Positions 47,716 to 58,661 of a stretch of DNA of 64,000 nt are shown piece after piece. The translations under genes were made by a program, and so were the position numbers. This stretch comes from Pyrrhosoma nymphula. Its lineage: Eukaryota; Arthropoda; Insecta; Odonata; Coenagrionidae. The notes below the pieces were generated by a model, which did no database searches, was not told the origin of the DNA, and worked only from the letters and a program-made list of their open reading frames with translations. The first letter of the stretch is position 1, and each line of letters starts with the position of its first letter. The stretch is from positions 50,319,559 through 50,383,558 of the forward strand of contig OY754332.1 of the NCBI GenBank assembly GCA_963573305.1, written 5' to 3'.

Positions 47716-49390
47716 CTACTCCACAGCGTTCATAAGCCCATACCAATTGATTCCGTTGCCAAAAATAAAAAAAAACCACAATGGGGTCCTGCGAGGGTGA
47801 ACTAACTCACTTTAGCTCGCAAAGATTTCGTAAGATTTCAAGCCTCGGCATCGACAGGGATGTCCTTCGTATCCGGATGTTAAGGAGGGGAGCGGTGAAA
47901 CGGCGCCCCTCGATGAAGTGGTTTTAGATATCGCAGGCCTCTTGCAGGCCAGTCACCGTCCTAGCCTTTTCAGAGTCCAGAGTTCTCCCTCTCTCGCACT
48001 GCATGCACCTCAACCAACATTCGACTGGACTGGTGCCCAAAGAGTTATCTTCATCCTTAGAGTATAGATTGCCCTCGATCATCGTGGCGACTTCCGACTC
48101 AATTGAGAAACTCGCTCAAGTTTTCCGGGAAGGCCGTGAGAGCCACTGGAACTTCGCGACGGCCACCATCGCGCCTTGATTTGCGCTCAATAGGTCGACT
48201 GAGGGGCTCTAAAGTCTCACCCCCGTGAGTGACACTCAAAATTTTCCCCGTGAACAACGCCCAAGTCCTTAGTTCACTGCGGAACACCCTAGAAGGACTC
48301 TTGAAAAGGCCGATATTAAAAAAAAATGGGCCCTTCCTCGGCAAGGTAGTTGACATTTTCTCACACCAAGATGTGAGAGTTCACCTTTCAGGCTGGGAAT
48401 ATTTTTCTGTTCATCCTATTCCATCTTTGGTTTATGATGGGAGGCTCTTGAAGCAGATCCTGATCTTTGTTCTTGCTCAAAAGATATTGAGAGCATCGCT
48501 TGGAAAGAGAATGATGTCACCCAAAAGGCAGTATTCTTTCAACCGTCAGAACTTTTAAGAAAGATTCGCAGAGAAAGTATGTGTTGGTGACTCATTTTTA
48601 AATCTATACCATCGGGACACCAAACTTTAAATATGCCCATCGTGTGTGAAACGTAGCTGTAATCGTACCCAGTTTATTCTAGTTGTATTTCCCAAAGGTT
48701 CATTAACAGAACTACTTGAATAGCCATGAAGATATTTAGGGGAGTCAACGGAGTGATGGTTTTAGCATGAATAAATTCCTCAGCGATTCGGGACCAATGT
48801 GTACCACTGAATACATTCTTCTCGGATCAGGAGCTCAGGTACGGACAATTCGAAGACTAAGTCTGCATTCATCGTCATGGGAGTGGATGTCAGGACTGAA
48901 ATTTGCCGTATTGTATATTGTTGACTTTAAGTCAGAACGTCACTGATCGGCTGTTTAGAGGAGAATCTTTTTCGCCAAAAAATGTACTCTCTGTCGTTTT
49001 CTTTATTTTTTGGATAACCGATTTTGAAATTCCTCTTTTCCAGCCAAATTCCATTTTTCGGTAGAGACGTGGGTTACGGGTTAAGCTATGCTTAGGAAAC
49101 CGGTTATCCGCAGAGTAATGACGAGGGAAAATATATGCTTTGGTGCAAAAGAGTCTCCTGTCAACAGCCAATCAGTGACGGCCACACTTAAATTCAACAG
49201 CATTTAATACGGCAAAATCTAGTCCTGGCACCAACCCTCTAGAAGACGATAGCAGAGTTCATGGAAACGTCGGTACCAGAACTCCAGACGCGGTTGGAAA
49301 CCCTGGAAGAATTAACTCAGACAATTCGCTAGGAAAGCACAAGATCCATCAATGTGTATCACTCATTAAACTTACCAAACACAGATGTGT
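47716..49390. other. Unassigned region with a basic minus-strand frame
   Basis: The 85-residue minus frame at 48099-48356 (LPRKGPFFFNIGLFKSPSRV, later RRDGGRREVPV) vaguely resembles the C-terminal end of retroelement integrases but carries no decisive motif. The rest is non-coding in appearance. Confidence 0.3.
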
Positions 49391-49472
49391 GTCACTCAAT
49401 AAATTCGTATTTTGTGTATTCCACTCTCTTTCAAGAATGTGGAACATACAAAATACAAATTTATTGAGTGAC
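49391..49472. ncRNA. Long hairpin, possible small-RNA precursor or MITE
   Basis: Arms 49391-49424 and 49439-49472 (34 nt each) pair at 31 of 34 positions; loop TCTCTTTCAAGAAT. The ends are GTCACTCAATAAATT and AATTTATTGAGTGAC. The size and near-complete pairing fit an endogenous siRNA or miRNA precursor, or a tiny foldback element. There is no expression evidence. Confidence 0.4.
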
Positions 49473-50126
49473 GAACACAATTTCTATGAAGGTATGCCAG
49501 AAACATTCGCTTTTACAGAAGTTGAGATCCTTAAAGTGTCGAACACACACTTTTCAGAGGAAATAGAGCTGATTGGAATTCATTTCAAGGCGTTCTTTGA
49601 GTGTTGTGGCGTTTGTGAGCTAAAATGACTTTAATCCACGGTGCTAAACTTCCTTTAGGGCCGTTGGTTTGTACTCGCGCAAAACACTCTCAAAGAAATT
49701 TAACTGAGAAAAGGAGAAACACTTCCGTTGGGAAAACTTCAAGAAAAGGGAGGAAAGCAGTCACTGCCAGTGTGATCTCACCAGTCAGCTAAAATCCTCT
49801 CTCCGGTGTGAATCGAGTTAGTTCGCGAGCGAGAGTTGTGATGCTGCGGGAAGTCGACGTGAAAACAACGCGGCACAATGTATTGGGATGGCTTACTGGA
49901 ACGACCAAATCTTCAGATTCGGAATGGCTAATCCATTTTCCAGTTTCGCTTTTTCATGTTTTAACATATCCCCATTGAACTTGTTTCCTCTCGATCCCTA
50001 CACATAGAAAGTGAACATTCATCTATTGTTATTTGACGTCGTTAGGGAAAAGAGGAAACCTGTGACCATTTTGAAAGTGTCCATATATTCAAAGATATTT
50101 TCTCTTTCTCCGGCAAAGGGACCACC

Positions 50127-50296
50127 ATGAGCCCTTTCCTCAAGGTCATGCAACTGTTCCTGATGATGACAGGAACAGTTCTTGGAATGTTAATTCTTCT
50201 GCTCGTGACCCCGGACCTTGAGGACACCATGTTAAGGGCAGTCAGGCGGTACCACAAGCGTCACCAGCAGCCTCCACCCCCTGCCGAGACAAACCG
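50127..50296 (+). CDS. Candidate first coding exon of a small membrane or secreted protein
   Basis: ATG in a strong context (ACCACCATGA) opens MSPFLKVMQLFLMMTGTVLG, then MLILLLVTPDLEDT, MLRAVRRYHKRHQQ and PPPPAETN. A single hydrophobic segment (about residues 8-27) is followed by a short acidic stretch and a basic, Pro-rich tail: a signal anchor or signal peptide. Third codon positions favour G/C, unlike the surroundings, which supports real coding. The frame reaches a good donor, CG followed by GTGAGT at 50297; without splicing it would stop at TGA 50298-50300 as a 57-residue protein. No family was recognised. Downstream exons were not found in the window. Confidence 0.5.
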
Positions 50297-50300
50297 GTGA

Positions 50301-51326
50301 GTTGCAATTCCTCAGTGTTTGATTGAACCAACTGATGCACTTAATCATTATAGAACTAAAATGTGTAGTAATAGGCAGCTGTTTAACTTATTGGTAGATG
50401 GATTTAAACTAAATCGGAAATTAGAATGGTACCCCTCAGTAACCAGGAGTTCAAAAAATTAATATCACCTCTAAAGTCAGGTGTATTAATGAAAATATTC
50501 AGAGTATGATGCTAGAGTAGGATTTGGAGTTGTCTCTGAGAGCCAAAGTGAATGAATAAGCTGTACTTCATCCTAAGCTTATCCCTGGAATGCAAAATTT
50601 TTATGTATGTGTGGCAAAGCACGTTTTATTCAAATGCAAGCTCTATGTGCCAAATCTTATGATAAGCTAACTATAATCATCACAAAAGTCCATATGGACT
50701 TTATTTCGCCATATTGTGAACTTACATATCTATAAATGTCTAATAAAGAACTCAGCAATGCCTTCTCTGACTGCTTTCCCTATCAGATTTATCTTTATTA
50801 ATTTTCTGGGGTAGATATTGATTTTTATTTCACTTCTCTCATTCCAGTGATCCGCTGAGGATAGATCTACTGTCATTCTTTTGCTTGTAATTAATAGACG
50901 AAGTAATGCATGTATTGTGTGGTATTTTGTAAACGTAGATAATTTAGTGGTGGTAGCAGATAGACTGCTTTTCAAAAATAAATTAAAGATTGTTGTTTAT
51001 ATTAAACGGTAACTAAAAACTACAAAATGACTCAAATATAAATATTGCTCTAACAAAACACCTTTAAAAAACAAACGTAAATTTTTTCAGTGGGAGGGCC
51101 TTCGATAATTCCGGGTGATGATGCGCCGAAAAATGGTTTCAGTTTATAAATGCCCAGTACCGTGCACTGCCTACTCAACATTTTTCTAAGGAAAATATTT
51201 GTGATGATAGGATAGTGAAAACGAATAGTGAATGAGAAGAGGATGTAGTCAGAACCTATTGCCGGCTAGGTGAATGTTTTTTCAAGAGTCTATGATTCGT
51301 AGTTTCCCAACTGAGTTTCCAAACAG
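50301..51326. other. Possible intron of the candidate gene at 50127, nothing else seen
   Basis: AT-rich with no motif-bearing frame; an intron would be consistent. Confidence 0.35.
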
Positions 51327-51947
51327 CGACTTTCTGAGTGATCGTAATCAAAAAGTAGTTTGACTAGTTAACTTGACGGAATTAGCTCTGATGTAGTTAA
51401 ATTTACATCTGGTGTCCCACAAGGAAGCGTAATCGGCCCCCTTTTGTTACATTGTATACATAAATGACCTATGCTTTCGAATTAGCAGTAAAATACGTTT
51501 ATTTGCTGACGACGCTGTCATCTATCGCGAAATTAGTGATCACTCTGACTTTGAAATATTATCATCGGATTTAAACAACGTTCATGTGTGGAACCAAGAG
51601 TGGGGACTCGAACTTAATCTGAGCAAATGCACGGCGGTACATTTCTTGCGGAGGTCGTCCAACTATCCCCATGTATATGCTGTGGATGGTGTTAACATAA
51701 AGGCGACAGATGAAGTGAAGTATCTGGGATTTACGATAACCTCGAACCTATCGTGGGGAACACATATATAAGAAATATTTGTGGCAGAGCTCTGAAGAAG
51801 CTAGGATTCGTCAAGCGTATTGTGGGAAGATTTCAGATGAAAAAGTAAAAGAGAGGTGCTATTTCGCACTCGTCCGGCCACACCTTGAATATGCAGCGAG
51901 CGTATAGGATCCGGTGCAGAAAGACTTAACCCCTTCCCTGACGCGGG

Positions 51948-52051
51948 CGAGATATCTCGTCCTGAATGGTCTAGCAAATTCTGACGTGAACGAGATATCT
52001 CGTCCTGCTCTACTTTTTCCCTTCTTTAGCTGTTTTGGACGAGATATTTCG
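51948..52051. repeat. Three subterminal CGAGATATCTCG palindromes
   Basis: Copies at 51948-51959 and 51991-52002 are perfect; 52040-52051 is CGAGATATTTCG. Each sits in a longer GACGAGATATCTCGTCC-like context, spaced 43 and 49 bp. They are plausible transposase-binding or internal end repeats. None was seen at the right end. Confidence 0.8.
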
Positions 52052-53424
52052 CCCCCTTCGTAGTAATTCGATGCTTCGCCGCTAGATGTCATGTATGGAC
52101 GCCTATCTATGTATTCTCGCTTTTTTGATGGCTTTTCACTTGTATTATGGTTTCAAAAAAAAACTTTACGCACCAAAATTACCCTCCGTATATCAAAATT
52201 TACGCACTATTTTTTCATCCAATATAAATGTTAGGAAACGTTTTATGGTCATGAAAATTCAATTTTATCAAGCGCTCTGCCTACTCCTAGGATTATTGTA
52301 AGTTTAGCTACTTGATATCCCGAAGTACAACAGTTGGAATCTTGCTTATGCAATTGTTAACGTAATTTATATAATGATTGAAGGATTGATTTTAGATTTG
52401 AATTATTTTTATTCACGATTACTTACTATTCCCCATCTACTTATGAGAATTATATTTTATCAGTTCTCACAAAACTCATCTAGTTTATTTATCTATCCTA
52501 CCGGAATACTAGTGGAACTACGCTCCCTGGAAGCGAAATCTTCCTATGGGGTCATACGATCTTTTCTGCATTATCGCTAAATTGCATTCGATCAAGAAGA
52601 CTCAAGTAACAATTGTTACTCAGTAAGTCCTTATCTGTTATAATATGACAAACAATGCATTCCCGATTTTTTTATTGTTTACTTTGTAATACATATTTAC
52701 CTATTAGTTGTGTATTATTTACTTATTTACGCTGTAGTTTTGGTATCCGTAAATGCATCACCGACAGAACCCTGCCGGACGTTCGCCGCTTAGACTTCAT
52801 TCACGTACCCTTTCTGATGCTCCTTATCTTTGGTTCTCCGAGGGGTCCTTTGGTATTTCCCAAAATTCCCCTCCCCAACCCTTACGTCTGGCGTGTGTAA
52901 CCGTACTGGGTGGTCAGCCAGCAAGACACGGTCGGGCACGGACGAGAAAGATCACGCGCAAGGGCAATAAACAGGCGGTCGGAAGTCTTTTGGATTTTCC
53001 GACCGTCTGCAGGTCTCTCATTGAACATCCTCTACAATTTTCTGCTAATCTTCTGTTACTCAGTCTATTTTTCCTCTTTCCCCGGGTTATTCTCCTTTCA
53101 GACCCCTCATGCCCTTTTCCCCTATCCTATTCTCTTCACTTGTGAAAATGGTATTTTATGACGCTACCTCTAGGAAAACGGATTACAGTAGGGAAAAGGG
53201 GCGAAGATTTTTCTTTCATTTACTGATACTTCGCTTTCGGCGAATATGTTTTGGTTCTCCTGCCATCGGCCTCTTTCTAGCTGTCGCAAAATTTTAGGAT
53301 GCGTTAGTTATTCATCATATGTACGCTGTAGTTCGCACATCTCGAAGTTTCCCTTGAACTGGTGATATCATTTCGTTGCTTCAGACGTTTGTTTTTCTTT
53401 GGTATACGAATCTTACCGTTATGT

Positions 53425-53580
53425 AGAGTGGTTCCGAAAGTGTTTCGACCGTTGATGTTTCTGATGAGGAATTGGAGGATGTTGAACTCTCTGGCTCTGA
53501 GTGAAGCCTCTCTGAGCATACAAACATTGATTCGGATGTTAGTGAGGATGAAAATGTGATGCAACGCGACGACAGCGAAA
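53425..53580 (+). pseudogene. Acidic reading frame inside the piggyBac, related to the transposase N-terminus?
   Basis: SGSESVSTVDVSDEELEDVE, then SGSE, a stop, and NIDSDVSEDENVMQRDDSE. This Ser/Asp/Glu pattern matches the style of piggyBac N-termini and of the frame beginning at 54048 (DSDVMDIEISGS, SSESEGTAEPS). It may be an earlier exon or a second, older N-terminus. Weak evidence. Confidence 0.35.
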
Positions 53581-54047
53581 TGTTTAGATATGTTGCGGAT
53601 GTTATTTCATCAGCCCTTTTCATTTTTCTATTTCGAATACTGGTGGAAGTAGTGATACATATTTACGAAAACAGCTATACGATGAAGGCATCTAAAAGGC
53701 GTATGTTCTCAATGCAAACAACACAAGTGCCCTGTATATGTTCTACCCTAGCCCATATGAGTACGAGGAAAAACGAGAGATAGAGATAAATCCCAAACGT
53801 GTAATGCCTTCTATTGTCATGTTTGACGCTTTCCTGAGGTCAGAAAACAAACACCCGCTCGAGGACCGATGGCCCACTAAGCAACTTGGCGCCCGGTTTC
53901 ATGCGCACGCACTTTTTCACTGAAATTCCACCGATGCTAATATTCTATTTTTAGTTCGAACATTTAGGTTCTAATACAAGCGGTGTAGTATGAGTGAATT
54001 CCACGGCAAATTATTTGTTTTTGCTTGGTAACATTAGGCAATCAGCA

Positions 54048-55030
54048 ATGGATTCCGGAGAGGAATCAGTGTTAGACCAGCAGTGATTCCGATGTTATGG
54101 ACATAGAAATTTCCGGCTCCTAGTCGACTCTCTCTGGAGAAACAAGCTCCGAATCGGAAGGCACAGCGGAACCTTCGCAGGAAGCGGAGTGGGAGGAAAT
54201 GCTTTCAACGATTACTCCTCCGGCGCCACCTAGGTTTCTTTTTGAAGGTAATTCTTCGATGAACTTTGACCTGGTTCCCAACTGTGGTTCCCTAAAATAA
54301 TTTTTTCAACGATCAAATTGTTGAATTTATAACTTGGGAAACTAATCAGGAACACTTTGCGTGAAAAAGCGGGGCCAAGCAGTTCTAGCGTAAATCAGTG
54401 GCGAGCTGTGACAAGCTTAGAAATTCGTGTTTTTTGCCCTTGTAATGCTACAAAGCATGATGAGGAAGCCAGATACTGAGTTTTATTGGTCGACGAGACC
54501 TAAAGTCTCATCTCCCTTTTTTGGACAAACAATGTCTTACCGATGATTCGTAAAAATAAGGCAATATTTACATTTTGCCTATAATAACGATTTTGATCCC
54601 CAAACACACCCCAACACCGAACTAAATAAAATATGGTCGATTTGCCAGAAGCTGGAGAAAAATTTCAAGGCACTCCATACACCAGAGATGGACGTTACTC
54701 TTGTACAAGGGAAGATTGGGGTGGCGGCAGTTCATCCCTATGAAAAGAGCTTCATTTGGCAAATATTTGTCCTTAGTGAATCGAGAACTGGATACGTGTG
54801 GTCAACGACAATTTACACGGGAATGGGGACTGTGTAGGATAAAGACTTTGCCCATTTACCCATGTCCTCAAAAGTGATGATGAAGTGTGATGATTTAGCC
54901 TATGATATTGTCTGACGACGGACAATTTTTATACATCTCCAGATCTAGCCGACTCGCTCGCTTCACACTCCACTGACTCGCAGGGAACACCGAGGAAAGG
55001 GATTCCAGCTCTCTTCAACGAGAATCAAGT
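54048..55030 (+). pseudogene. Broken piggyBac transposase (DDE_Tnp_1_7 family)
   Basis: MDSGEESVLDQQ opens an acidic N-terminus that shifts frame and continues DSDVMDIEISGS, PPAPPRFLFEGNSSMNFDLV, FFNDQIVEFITWETNQEHFA (conserved piggyBac start of the catalytic domain), EFYWSTRPKVSSPFFGQTMS, NTELNKIWSICQKLEKNFKA, LHTPEMDVTLVQGKIG (where family members have LS.DE), SESRTGYVWSTTIYTG and TDNFYTSPDLADSL (second catalytic Asp, DNFYTSP). It ends near KGIPALFNENQ; the third Asp region and the C-terminal Cys motif are missing. It has several stops and at least four frameshifts. Confidence 0.85.
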
Positions 55031-55903
55031 AAAATAATTAAAGTTTCTTGTTTTTTGTCATAAAATGAATTTTGTTATAAAATTTTCAGAGCGAAAGTCG
55101 TCGTCATGCGGGTTACCTAACTCCCATGAATGTTTGTACGCTGTTTCTTGATGTACTACGGACTAAAATTAATAGCTTACATTAACGTTGTCGGAAAAGT
55201 ATATACATTTGTCATATAAACTAAATGCACTCCTCCTTAGATGTCTAACAAGGGATTACGGGAAGGAAAGTTATACCGTAATGCGGGTGGCCTAATTCTC
55301 TTAAGTTAAGGGGCAACAATCAGATATTATTGAATAAATCATTAGTTATTTGGAATAAAAAATTAATGAAAACATTTTCGGATTTGCCTCCCTTCAATGC
55401 TTTTGAATCTAAAATAAAAAAATATGACTTTTTTTGACCATTTTTGTAAAAAAAACCCGTCAGGGAAGGGGTTAATCCGGGAACTTAATAAAATACAAAG
55501 GAAAGCTGCGCGATTCGTCAAAAACTGCTACGGGCGTACATACAGCGTTACGCAGATGTTAAACGAATTAGGCTGGGAGCCGCTAGAGACTCGGATGCTG
55601 CGCGCTAGGCTTAGATTACTTGAGCAATTAAGAATAGATATCTTTCAGAGCGACACGGAGAACATCATATTAGAACCCCACTATATTTCCAGGTCCGACA
55701 GAAACGATAAATTAAGAGAGATATTTTGCCGAACGGATAGGTATGGGAATTCGTTTTTCCCCCGAACAATAAGGGACTTTAATAAATGATCGGCGTAATT
55801 TAATTAGAGCGTTTCCTTTTTATATGTAAACGGCTGTTCTTCTAACACCCCCCGCCACACGCCTATTGAGGCGGATTGCGGGGTAGTATGTAGATGTAGA
55901 TGA

Positions 55904-58375
55904 ACTGTAAAATTGCTCTTGGTAAAAATTAAAGAAAACAGGAACCAGTATACTTTTGAGGATTTTACTCTTTTGCTTGGAATATTCTCTGAATGAAATC
56001 TCTGGCGTAACGTCGTCGGAATTGATCTTCGTGTTAGCCTTTGACATCTCCTTGCTTGGCGTTTACTGGGACCGCGAAGCCTCGAAGGGCAGCCACCATC
56101 ATACTCAAGAAGTTTTAATGCCTTTAGATGTCCGAAATCACACGATTAGATTTCGACAAAACCTTTATTTAAAATCAGGTGTGTATTATATCGGCTAGTG
56201 AGAGAAGAAGGGAAAATGGCCTTCATACACCAGACTGTACATTTTGGCTTTGGAGAGATAAATATTTATTTTCCATGGACTACATATTGCGTTCTACGCG
56301 ATTTTATCTATTGAAATTCCTAAACAATCTGTTAGGCTGTTGAGTGTCAATTGTATTTTAACTCGTAACCCTTTATCGATAGTCGAGGACCATTCCTACT
56401 GGTAAAGAAGAGAGGATATTCGATAGACAATGAGTAAGTATTGCTATAGAAAACAATCAGTTTCTCAGTTACGGAAGAACCGTGGGCCAAGTATTGCTTT
56501 ATCCATAAAATAACGCCTTTGCATGGCGTTGCTCCGACGTCAGCCATATAGCGGTGTGAGCAACATTACTTTCCTCTTTTTTTCCCCCAGATCTAAACAT
56601 TTCACAAATGCGTGATGGATAGTTGTGATGGTTAACGACGTATCAAAATTTAAGTCATTTGCATCGGTTTGCGATACGGAGTGAATCGATATTACGAGTG
56701 ATAACTATTAATCAGCCAATTGCTGCTTAACCATTATCTCACTTGATTTGGAGGGAGGCTTTAGGGGGCGTGTTATTATATTTGCGTTTGGAACCTAAGG
56801 GCAATTTCTTTGGTTATTATTAGCAGAAGAGGTCATCCGACACTAATTATTAGCTATGGGCACGCGTATAGATGGGGAATCAGTCTAACTTCATAAAAAA
56901 CTTGAAAAGTTTCAACAAATATAAGGAGGATATAATTTGGCTAACTTAATTAGACTCCATGCCAACGCAGCAAAGGGATCTTGAGAGAAATTTCGTGGTA
57001 TTTACCAAGAGAGTGAAGAGCGTGGAACCAGCTGAAATGTATACAGAATTGTGTTTCTGCACTGAAATAGTCTCATTTCTAGGCTGTGCTTGAGGACGTG
57101 GTTGTTTTTCCTTGTCATTTTCTAATTAACATTTTTAATTAAAGGAATGATTTTCATTAACTTAGGTCTACATGAACACTTTTTTTCCTTAGTCACTATA
57201 TAGAGCTTTCCGAGCCGCTATTTTTTTAGCGTATTAGATATGACTCCTTAAAAGCAAGGAATTTCACTTTTTCACTGATTCATCCGTGCGCTAAAGAGTC
57301 TCAAATGAGTGCTTCTTTTTGTTACTCAATCGATGATCTATTCAATATAACGGAATCGATATAATCTAATTAATAGTTAGTTTCATGCGCATTAATCCTC
57401 GATTTATCGGTGACGTGACATGTGTCCTTCGGTTGTCCACTCTCAAATGGACATGAAAAATCAACTCTGATGCAATACCTCTCCGTGTATCTTTGAAATT
57501 TGGCTTATTTCGTGAAGTGAATGGAATAAGTTGGCCAAGGGAATTTATACACAGGTCAAAAGATATTGAAAGGTTATGAGGGATAGACTTTCAAGTGATT
57601 TCCGATATTTTTTGCCGCTAAATTATTTCCATAAATATCAGTCAAGATGATATCGATTAAATTATCGATTCTTTGTATTTCGTTTGAAGAAAATAGTCTT
57701 CCAACCAGATGCTCTTAGGGTTGAACGCCAGTTTCATATTACTCAATCTTGTGACAGATTGTTTGCTCTTCCCTTAATTTACTAGAAACTAAGGTATGAA
57801 AGATGATTCGTCTTTTTCATACAGTCTCTGTTTAACTTAATATTAATTGATCTTGTAGGAAGGCACGTAACCGTGGATGCGTGACAGATATTTTCCAGCA
57901 ATTGGACATTGGGAAGTTCAAGTTTCAGTATGCGTGCGTCATAAAGGCATTGCCATGAAAAATATACTTTATGGTTCGGGGAAGAATTTGCTAATATTCC
58001 CGGTTTATATATTTCAAGGTTCAATTAAGTTTGAATGAAGATAAATTCATTGATATTTGAGTTTACATTACGTTTATCTATAGATTGATGGGAGCTTGAA
58101 TAAAATGTAAGTATATGTCAATATATTTCACACAGCTTATTTTCTTTGTCAATAGCATAATTTTTTAGAGATATGTGGTGCATCTCGAGGACAAGTGATT
58201 TATTATGTGCCCTAAGGTGGAATGTAAATGTTCAAAGTTCATATTCAAGAGTCGACGGTTTTATTAGACGATGATTACATCGAAAAGAATTTATGAGCTG
58301 AAGATTTATCGGTGAAAATAAATCTTGTGAGTGTTGATAATCACTCCTAACCTCTTTCTAATAATGTGTCCTAAT
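55904..58375. other. Unassigned AT-rich region
   Basis: Short frames only; none with a recognised motif. No repeat ends were found. Confidence 0.45.
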
Positions 58376-58653
58376 CAGTGGCGTACGGACAGGAGGGGGA
58401 TTTAGAGTTTAAACCCCCCCAAAAACATGTTTACCCGTATTCGTTTTCGTTCGTTTACCTGAACTAGCGTTTAGAATTTTGCTTATTGGACTGAAAAATA
58501 TACTTGAATTGTCTTCACGAAAAGAGAATGTTAATTTAATTATTGTTTTAGTGAATAATAATCTAAATATAATTTTATAATGATGCACAGAAATGTTAAT
58601 GAAGCCCTTCCCAGAAGTCAAAACCCCAGCCAGAAGTCAATCCTGCGCCACTG
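58376..58653. mobile_element. hAT-type MITE
   Basis: Starts CAGTGGCGTACGG, ends CCTGCGCCACTG, with an exact 8-bp duplication GTCCTAAT at 58368-58375 and 58654-58661. It is 278 bp and non-coding. C/G tracts lie near the ends (GGAGGGGG and CCCCCCC), as in the hAT at 8343. Confidence 0.9.
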
Positions 58654-58661
58654 GTCCTAAT

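Larger units (their letters stand above)
51930..55471 (+). mobile_element. piggyBac-superfamily transposon with intact ends, inserted in LINE copy 3
   Basis: TTAA duplications at 51926-51929 and 55472-55475. Terminal inverted repeat CCCCTTCCCTGACG (51930-51943) is matched by CGTCAGGGAAGGGG at 55458-55471. Removing the element and one TTAA gives GACTTAATCCGGG, which aligns to GACTTAGTCCGGG in copies 1 and 2, so a single G-to-A change made the target. It is 3542 bp. Three CGAGATATCTCG-type palindromes lie just inside the left end. The long non-coding left third (52060-53400) is unassigned. A transposase pseudogene occupies 54048-55030. Confidence 0.93.
51327..55903 (+). mobile_element. CR1/Jockey-group LINE, copy 3, split by a piggyBac
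   Basis: Starts at CGACTTTCTGAGTGATCG (within RT) and ends with the GC-rich hairpin and TGTAGATGTAGATG at about 55903. The LINE parts are 51327-51929 and 55472-55903. The left part has an 11-base insertion after GTAGTTTGAC..., a frameshift near 51416-51450, the same missing T near 51840 as copy 2, and a stop TAG at about 51904 where the other copies read TGG. The right part (NKIQRKAARFVKNCYGR to FPRTIRDFNK) is open. Confidence 0.88.

Noticed and set aside
48099..48356. Retroelement integrase C-terminus on the minus strand
   Set aside because: Only a loose compositional resemblance; no catalytic or zinc motif nearby.
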